Part shown: in pieces, positions 58,726 through 64,000 of the stretch
Layout: the number at the start of each line of letters is the position of its first letter
How positions within the stretch are numbered: position 1 is the stretch's first letter
Assembly: GCA_040437565.1 (NCBI GenBank)
Contig: JBDOQK010000051.1
Coordinates: 1-64,000 of the forward strand
Source of the DNA: Albugo candida
Taxonomy: Eukaryota; Oomycota; Peronosporomycetes; Albuginales
Reading direction: 5' to 3'
DNA: 64,000 bases
Translations under genes and position numbers: made by a program
The notes under the pieces: generated by a model
Told to the model about the DNA's origin: nothing
Databases searched by the model: none
Seen by the model: only the letters and a program-made list of their open reading frames with translations

Positions 58726-59853
58726 TTAAAAACTCTGTTCTGTGGCAATGTTACTGTGATTGAGTGTGCTACCTTTTGTGAAATCGACGGAAAAACGAGA
58801 ACGCGCACTGCTTTCATCCTTTGAATAGAACTGACTTAGCTGTTGCTTCTTCTTACGGCCATAGAATATGACAGCGCCTGCAATGCAAGCAACAGCTGTC
58901 AATATTCCAAACACTATGAAGATTGTCGAGACATGACTCGATTTTTGACCGCTTTTTGTGGAGATTTCTTGCACGTTTTCTGCTATTGGGACAATTTCTA
59001 TCTGACGGTTCGGTTTTGAACTTTGACCGAGCTCTGACGTCACAAGCTTGGTTTTTCGTGTTTGTTGATGCGTTATTGGAGGTTTGACAGTCTGTGAAAT
59101 GATTGTTGGAGTATGTATTTGTGGAGGCACAACCTGGCTTCTATTTTGATTACTTGAGCGCAAGTGTTCACTTCTCGAAGCTTGCGGAGGTGTCAATTGA
59201 GTGGTTGGAGCGAGTACATTGGTAGCGACTATAATGTCTAGTGCTGGAGCTAGCGGAATTTCTAAAATCGGCCTGATGAGGTCTTGAATCAGATTTGGCC
59301 CCGGCTTCGATCCCAAGGGACAGAATATCACTTGATAATCGACTCCCTTTTTGCAAGTGTGCGTTTTTATATCATCTGTGGGGTACGCATATGCGTCCTT
59401 ACACATAGGATCCATACCCAAGCACTGTATCTCTTTGCAAGTATCGCCGTCAGTTTTGCTTGGAATTATTTTCATGGGCACATTGAATCCGGTGCCACCG
59501 GTAATTGTCCGGCAATCCTCATAACTGTTACATTTCCCCGGACCCACATTGCCAGTTGGTATGGTACTGATATCATAACAGCTAAAGCTGCCGTCGGCGG
59601 CGTTTGAAAACTCGGCGAGTGTTGCGTCAGGGTCTTGGCCCATCCGAAGCATACCGCTTGTACCTGGTTCAAAAAAGCGCTCTGTCATTCCAGATTGCCG
59701 TATTATCTCGACCTTTGCATTATCGTATAAATCGACATCATGACTGCAATGATTTTGAATTTCAATTCTGTAGGAGATAACCACTCTCAAGGTAAGTATA
59801 CCCGCGAGACGGCGGAACCATTTTGTATTCGTGTGTTGTCTGAACACAATCAT
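58726..59853 (-). CDS. Thaumatin-like protein with C-terminal membrane anchor
   Basis: 375 residues from ATG 59851-59853. Residues ~29-205 are a thaumatin-like domain: RIEIQNHCSHDVDLYDN start, FEPGTSGMLRMGQDP, DGSFSCYDISTIPTGNV (family: D-x-S-x-x-D-x-S), GFNVPMKIIPS, then the Cys-rich end with MDPMCKDAYAYPTDDIKTHT and DYQVIFCP (family: C-P-x-A-Y-x-Y-P-x-D-D...T-C...Y-x-V-x-F-C-P). At least eight cysteines fit disulfide pairing. A Pro/Ser/Thr/Gln linker (~215-320) follows, then a single helix TIFIVFGILTAVACIAGAVI and a basic cytoplasmic tail. The N-terminus has a hydrophobic LAGILTLRVVIS segment that may act as signal peptide; an alternative splice near 59790 cannot be excluded. Thaumatin-like proteins bind beta-glucans or act in cell-wall interactions; a surface-anchored form suggests a wall or host-contact role. 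Confidence 0.82.
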   Translation of the reverse strand: MIVFRQHTNTKWFRRLAGILTLRVVISYRIEIQNHCSHDVDLYDNAKVEIIRQSGMTERFFEPGTSGMLRMGQDPDATLAEFSNAADGSFSCYDISTIPTGNVGPGKCNSYEDCRTITGGTGFNVPMKIIPSKTDGDTCKEIQCLGMDPMCKDAYAYPTDDIKTHTCKKGVDYQVIFCPLGSKPGPNLIQDLIRPILEIPLAPALDIIVATNVLAPTTQLTPPQASRSEHLRSSNQNRSQVVPPQIHTPTIISQTVKPPITHQQTRKTKLVTSELGQSSKPNRQIEIVPIAENVQEISTKSGQKSSHVSTIFIVFGILTAVACIAGAVIFYGRKKKQQLSQFYSKDESSARSRFSVDFTKGSTLNHSNIATEQSF

Positions 59854-60354
59854 TCTTTGAATGAGTTGAGTCTTTCAGGACTTACGATGGTGCACGTGAA
59901 AGTAAATATGATTACATTATAAACTGCTGGTAACTGATATGTGAAGAATTCCGAGGCATGTTCCTTGGCAGAAGCTGAGGTGTAAGTTACGCGTTATAGG
60001 AAAAATTACTCAGTTGTGTGAGAATTCCCACACTTTACCAAAAGTCGTCAACATACGGCGCGTATACTATACCATAATCAGAGCAGATTGACCATTAGTA
60101 TCCCGACGACACCTAGCAGGAAACACGAATGAATTTGTAATAGTATGAGTTTTGCACGGAAAAATAATTGCTTGCTGCGCATCGAGCGTCTGGTGGGGAC
60201 ATCAAGGTATATCACCTAACCTAATTGCTTTAATCTGTGTCATTATGATTCGTCGCTACGTGGGGACAGGTGTATACTCGATATACTTAGTATCAATTTG
60301 GTAGCAATATTTGGTATCAAAGGACATAAGTTACATCCACTATTCGTTTCAATT
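59854..60354. promoter_or_regulatory. Divergent intergenic region between thaumatin-like gene and SDHAF2
   Basis: 500 bp between two divergently transcribed genes. Near 60285 it contains GTATACTCGATATACTTAGTAT, partly self-complementary; no firm promoter element can be named. Confidence 0.4.
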
Positions 60355-60904
60355 ATGCACGTGCCACGACGCCTCTTCCGTAATCAAAGTGGGCGGAACG
60401 TGTACAAACGTTGCAAACTTTCGTTGAAAGCGGGATCTGATGCCTTTCATCTGACTGAGGAACAGGAGGCACGCGTGGTACAGCGTGATCAGGAAATACG
60501 GAAACAGCATCTCGCCCTACCGAAAGGGTACGAGCTTTTATATCACAATACTAGACCCTACTGACCTTCTCAAATGTAGCGCGAATGACTCAGCGAAAAT
60601 CGCGCGAAAGAAGCGACTTTTGTATCGAAGTCGTCAACGTGGATGGCTGGAAGTTGATCTTCTCCTCGGTTCTTGGACACAAAAGAATATCGATGGGTTA
60701 CAGGAAGGAGAATTGAACGATTTCGAAGCGATTCTGAATCAAGAAACTATTGATATTTACAATTATATCACAAAACAACGTCCCATACCAAGCGAATTGG
60801 ACACAAATGTATTGCATCGCCTGCAGGAGTACTGTGCCAACTCTCCGTTGGGAAAAGCTTCCATGGATGGGTACACTCATAATAAAAGGTTCATGAGTAA
60901 TTGA
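60355..60904 (+). CDS. SDHAF2: Succinate dehydrogenase assembly factor 2, mitochondrial
   Basis: Two exons, 60355-60527 and 60580-60904, joined across a 52-bp intron 60528-60579 (GTACGA...CTACTGACCTT...TGTAG), giving HLALPKGANDSAKIARKKRL and 165 residues, the normal length. The N-terminus MHVPRRLFRNQSGRN is Arg-rich and amphipathic, a mitochondrial presequence. The core KRLLYRSRQRGWLEVDLLLG is the SDHAF2/Sdh5/SdhE signature including the RGWLE (bacterial RGMxE) motif needed for flavinylation. NDFEAILNQETIDIYNYITK follows as in the family. The protein promotes covalent FAD attachment to the flavoprotein subunit of complex II in the matrix. Its stop is 58 bp from the stop of the convergent gene. 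Confidence 0.95.
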
Positions 60905-60962
60905 GCTAGTTATCGGCAAGTTTTAAGGCCTGCGTGCATATAAACAATGAAAATCTCGGTGT

Positions 60963-61829
60963 TTATGTCTCGGCGACAATTCTCTGACGGTAGAAACTAT
61001 CACTCTGAATAGAGGACTTTGTGTCGACCACGTTATGTTCGCCATGTAGTAGCCGATATACTTTACGTCCATACGTTTTGGCAGCATGACACACCTTTTG
61101 CAATTCTTCACTTTCTAATTCTTCCGCCACACGTGCTTCCCGACGTATAATCTTAAACGCCCTTCGGAATTGACCAATTTGAATCGCGTTATAAGCCAGA
61201 TGAATCCGACATTTGCTTCGTAAAATGGGATCCTGGAGCCCGACAGAGATTGCGATCTGCAATCGCGCCATAAGTCGTGCCTGGTTTATGTGCTTACATA
61301 AAAAATGACCTCCACCCAAAGTTGAGACGTACGCGTTTAATGTGACCAATGCAGCAACGCCATGCACAAAGCGAACAGCCCGTCGAGAAGAGCTCCAACA
61401 AAAAGGAAAGTATTGCGAAGGTGCGTAGGTCACTAATGCAACGATCGCGCACGGTGCAGATGCATGCAGTTGTACCTTGTATAACGTTAATGTGTCCGTA
61501 CACAAAGTGAGGACCTGCTCGACTCTCTCGGAACGCGGAATTCCTGCAGCAGAAGCGATAACACTAAGCAGATGACTTAGACAATCGCTTGGCGATTCCA
61601 TCAGTTTTGTTTTCGTTGTCATGGTAGCCAAATAGTCGCGCAGCGCTGTGTACAGATTCCACGACCTGACACTGACTTTTAGATAGCATGGATTATCCAC
61701 TTGAATGTCCTCAGCACCATGTTCTTTCTCGTAAATTTTACGCAGTTTTTTGAGTGACTTTTCTTTTCTTTGTGATTGTTCAAGCGCATGAGAACAATTA
61801 GAGACTCCAATCAGAAGCGGTGCGCGCAT
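60963..61829 (-). CDS. Conserved protein of unknown function
   Basis: A 288-residue intact frame from ATG 61827-61829. Mostly alpha-helical. Basic, charged N-terminus (SQRKEKSLKKLRKIYEKEHG), then helices KVSVRSWNLYTALRDYLATM and SDCLSHLLSVIASAAG, a segment SSRRAVRFVHGVAALVTLNAY followed by the most conserved-looking block VSTLGGGHFLCKHINQARL, and a TPR-like helical pair YNAIQIGQFRRAFKIIRREA and LQKVCHAAKTYGRKVYRLL. I cannot name the family. Convergent with SDHAF2 (58 bp between stops), so transcripts may overlap. Confidence 0.75.
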   Translation of the reverse strand: MRAPLLIGVSNCSHALEQSQRKEKSLKKLRKIYEKEHGAEDIQVDNPCYLKVSVRSWNLYTALRDYLATMTTKTKLMESPSDCLSHLLSVIASAAGIPRSERVEQVLTLCTDTLTLYKVQLHASAPCAIVALVTYAPSQYFPFCWSSSRRAVRFVHGVAALVTLNAYVSTLGGGHFLCKHINQARLMARLQIAISVGLQDPILRSKCRIHLAYNAIQIGQFRRAFKIIRREARVAEELESEELQKVCHAAKTYGRKVYRLLHGEHNVVDTKSSIQSDSFYRQRIVAET

Positions 61830-62378
61830 TCGTTTCGATTGCTTGCTGCTTGATCAGTTCTGATTGGGTACAATTAAGAATGTATAAACGCAGTAAGCAA
61901 AGGTGTTGTTGTATCTCGTTCGGCTATAGACTATAAAGAGTTAGATCTAATAAGCATGGAGATCTTAAAGTGAAGGCTATAAAGTATAATAAAAAAATCC
62001 TGCTTCGTGGCCATACTTGAGCCGGTGGGAGGTAGTACGGCTGACTATAATTACAAAGTTCTTCAGTAATTATTCTCAAGGAATTGAACGAAAACACAGA
62101 GAATCACTCCAGCAATTAAACACCATTGGCAGCACATTTTAGGTCGACAACGAGATGTCTTTTGGATTTCACTCAAAAGTATGGAATTGTTGAGCATTAT
62201 GATATACCAGTAATTTATAACGATAGGGAGTATTTATGTAGTAGAACCCATTTCTATGCTGCAATTTGCATGGAATCATGTCTTTTGAGCCAATCAAAAA
62301 ACGATGGTCAATCATCAATTACATCCAGTCATATTCTCTGTCTTCGATATTTTCCATCGTGATGCGTTGATGCTACAT
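61830..62378. other. Spacer upstream of the unknown-function gene
   Basis: Promoter side of the minus-strand gene. A plus-strand frame 62126-62362 without ATG (KYGIVEHYDIPVIYNDREYL) has some protein character but no support beyond that. Confidence 0.35.
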
Positions 62379-62676
62379 TCACGTCACTGTAGCACTGATT
62401 CGAATCATCCTTAAAGTATAATCACGCATACTGCAACATGGTCTCTTATTCCAAAATTCACGGTAATTGGAAACGCTAGGAGTGACAATATCCTCTTGGT
62501 TTGTGTAACCCTCAACTACCTCTTCAATTCGATATCTGATTCCATATAATGTACCGTTTCTACTTTTCACTATAACGCGCTGGACGTTCGAACTCTTGCA
62601 CGCTTCTAGCAAGCGCAGCCATACACGATACCACCCACGCTGATCAAATCGCCATCTGAGAGCATCCTCTCGTCCT
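62379..62676 (-). pseudogene. Start-less coding fragment
   Basis: The minus-strand frame from ~62676 to the stop at 62379 is open for about 99 codons and strongly protein-like: WRFDQRGWYRVWLRLLEACK, NVQRVIVKSRNGTLYGIRYR, YTNQEDIVTPSVSN. There is no ATG. It begins 2 bp from the start of the divergent gene, so it is either the last exon of a gene whose other exons are lost, or a relic. Family unknown. Confidence 0.35.
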
Positions 62677-62677
62677 C

Positions 62678-64000
62678 ATGACGACGTCAAATTCGATGGA
62701 AGTATCCGTTCCACCGCGTAACCATTCCACCGGTTCCCACATTTCCGACCCAATGAAATCTCGGGGCAACGTACTCGCACCTCTCGCACCGTATGATGAA
62801 ATATCATTGAACGAAATCATGGATCCAGATAACCCATTCTTATTGGATATAATTCCGTCGTCAGATTCCGACAAAGTATCCGACCGAAATACGCCCATTT
62901 TTGACGCTTTCTCCAGCTCGCCAAAAGATGAATTAGCACAAATTCAGCAGCTATATCACCCATCTGACTGCTCAGCTCCACAACTCTTGCGTTCCACCTC
63001 GACCTCTTCATTGTACGGTCCGAACTTCTCGCTCCAATCTTCCTCAATGGCACGATTTCGTGTTGCATCCCAGCATAAACACAAGCGCGTACGCTCGAGT
63101 TCCGATATGATTTACGCTTTTTTGGATTCGGATAGCATAAAAACAGAAAATGAATCGGAAAAAGTGTGTTATTCGATCTCCGACAGGAATTTGGCCTCTC
63201 CGTCTGACGAGATCTCTGACGCCGTAATGCATTCTATTCAAACCAGTTTCCAGCTTGGGGGTAGCGACGGCGTCATCGCACCATTACCCGTTGCTATTCA
63301 GCCGGTCCGAGTGACGTCACCGGTCGGATTACAAATATCATCAAGTATCGCTTATGACGAGAAAAAACACGAAATTAGCACTTCTGTAAATAATGAAAAT
63401 GATGTGGATACATTTGCAAAATTGGATACTTACCTGGGTGAGTTTTGTTGGACTGATGTTCATGGGAAGCAGCTGGAGCAAGCAAATGTTTCCAATCACG
63501 GGAACAGTATGTCAGCGGTGCATACTCTTGCGTTCGACGATACAAATGACACGGATTTGCTCATCAAAAGCAGTCAGGTCAAAGGAGGGAAGAGAAAGCG
63601 ACTTCCAACACATACGCGTCGACATTCGAATCCTTCCGGTTTGCTACAAACTGTCGCAGAACTCCATACACAGAAAATCGATACCAGCTCGAATATCACG
63701 TCGGAATTTCCACCAATCCTCTCAGATGTCAGCAATACTGAGCCATCTCATTCGTTCTTTTCGAAAGCAAGTACCCAATCTCCATTCACAAATGCAAACA
63801 GTCATGTGATTGGTTCAAATTCCCGAAATGAATCCTTTCATACGCGTCAATCTTCACTTCCCTCCAGCGCGTTACTGCAAAGTAAATTGAAAAATGCGAG
63901 AGTACAGCCGGGGTTGCCGACACTACCACTACCAGCTCGTGTTCGACGAGCATCGCATCGGTCTACTGGACTTTCTATGGACCTTTCCGACATGAATTTG
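62678..64000 (+). CDS. Ser-rich, probably nuclear protein; gene continues past the right edge
   Basis: An ATG at 62678-62680 opens 441 codons without a stop up to the end of the window. The sequence is Ser/Thr/Asn-rich and largely disordered, with acidic patches (IIPSSDSDKVSD; FDDTNDTD) and basic clusters typical of nuclear proteins (QHKHKRVRSSS at ~140; KGGKRKRLPTHTRRHSNPSG at ~305-325). Two phosphorylation-type contexts, RRHSNPS and RASHRST, are visible. No folded domain is present in the visible part; a DNA-binding or catalytic domain could lie downstream. A transcription regulator or signalling scaffold is possible but not shown. The open frame across 1323 bp against heavy Ser codon use makes the coding call firm. 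Confidence 0.8.
   Translation, partial: MTTSNSMEVSVPPRNHSTGSHISDPMKSRGNVLAPLAPYDEISLNEIMDPDNPFLLDIIPSSDSDKVSDRNTPIFDAFSSSPKDELAQIQQLYHPSDCSAPQLLRSTSTSSLYGPNFSLQSSSMARFRVASQHKHKRVRSSSDMIYAFLDSDSIKTENESEKVCYSISDRNLASPSDEISDAVMHSIQTSFQLGGSDGVIAPLPVAIQPVRVTSPVGLQISSSIAYDEKKHEISTSVNNENDVDTFAKLDTYLGEFCWTDVHGKQLEQANVSNHGNSMSAVHTLAFDDTNDTDLLIKSSQVKGGKRKRLPTHTRRHSNPSGLLQTVAELHTQKIDTSSNITSEFPPILSDVSNTEPSHSFFSKASTQSPFTNANSHVIGSNSRNESFHTRQSSLPSSALLQSKLKNARVQPGLPTLPLPARVRRASHRSTGLSMDLSDMNL

Noticed and set aside
1-64000. tRNA, rRNA, CRISPR array, bacterial operon signals
   Set aside because: No cloverleaf with a GTTCRANNC loop, no rRNA-like sequence and no regular direct-repeat array were seen; the genes are eukaryotic with spliceosomal introns.

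Overview
The window reads as nuclear DNA of a biotrophic oomycete, most likely a white-rust Albugo species. This rests on three things: the start of a Crinkler (CRN) effector at the left edge, two full-length copies and one broken copy of secreted proteins carrying the CX2CX5G ('CCG') motif known as an Albugo effector class, and very small spliceosomal introns (47-55 bp in four genes, 80 bp in a fifth) in otherwise compact genes. There is no tRNA, rRNA or CRISPR that I can see. Five runs of exactly 100 N mark a draft scaffold; at three of them the same sequence stands on both sides, so those are false duplications.

Left part (1-14.6 kb) is ordinary gene-dense core apart from the edge: CRN start (minus), a 0.54-kb TA-flanked inverted-repeat element, a coiled-coil protein, an alpha-kinase with a SHOCT-like segment, a TMEM144-type ten-helix membrane protein, a SWR1/INO80-type chromatin remodeller whose C-terminus carries a WW-like domain, an F-box and a right-handed beta-helix, and an isoprenylcysteine carboxyl methyltransferase. 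Introns could be placed to the base in most of them.

The middle (14.6-58.6 kb) is a gene-poor compartment. Its only convincing intact genes are two CCG proteins (18.8-20.9 and 24.9-27.0 kb). A third copy (50.8-52.0 kb) is broken. Copies 2 and 3 share their upstream and downstream flanks, so they are an old segmental duplication. Copy 2 was later hit by a Mutator-like element exactly in its last codons, and an LTR element of the Ty1/copia family lies near the far end of its downstream flank. Between the copies lie a second Mutator-like element, a DDE-transposase element, a LINE, two further copia remnants, and several stretches of decayed host-like coding sequence.

The right part (58.7-64 kb) returns to gene-dense core: a membrane-anchored thaumatin-like protein, the succinate dehydrogenase assembly factor SDHAF2, a conserved protein I cannot name, and the first 441 codons of a Ser-rich, probably nuclear protein running off the window.

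The most interesting observations are the internal structure of the CCG proteins (five tandem CX2C modules rather than one motif), the remodeller/F-box/beta-helix fusion, and the transposon that supplies the stop codon of an effector gene.
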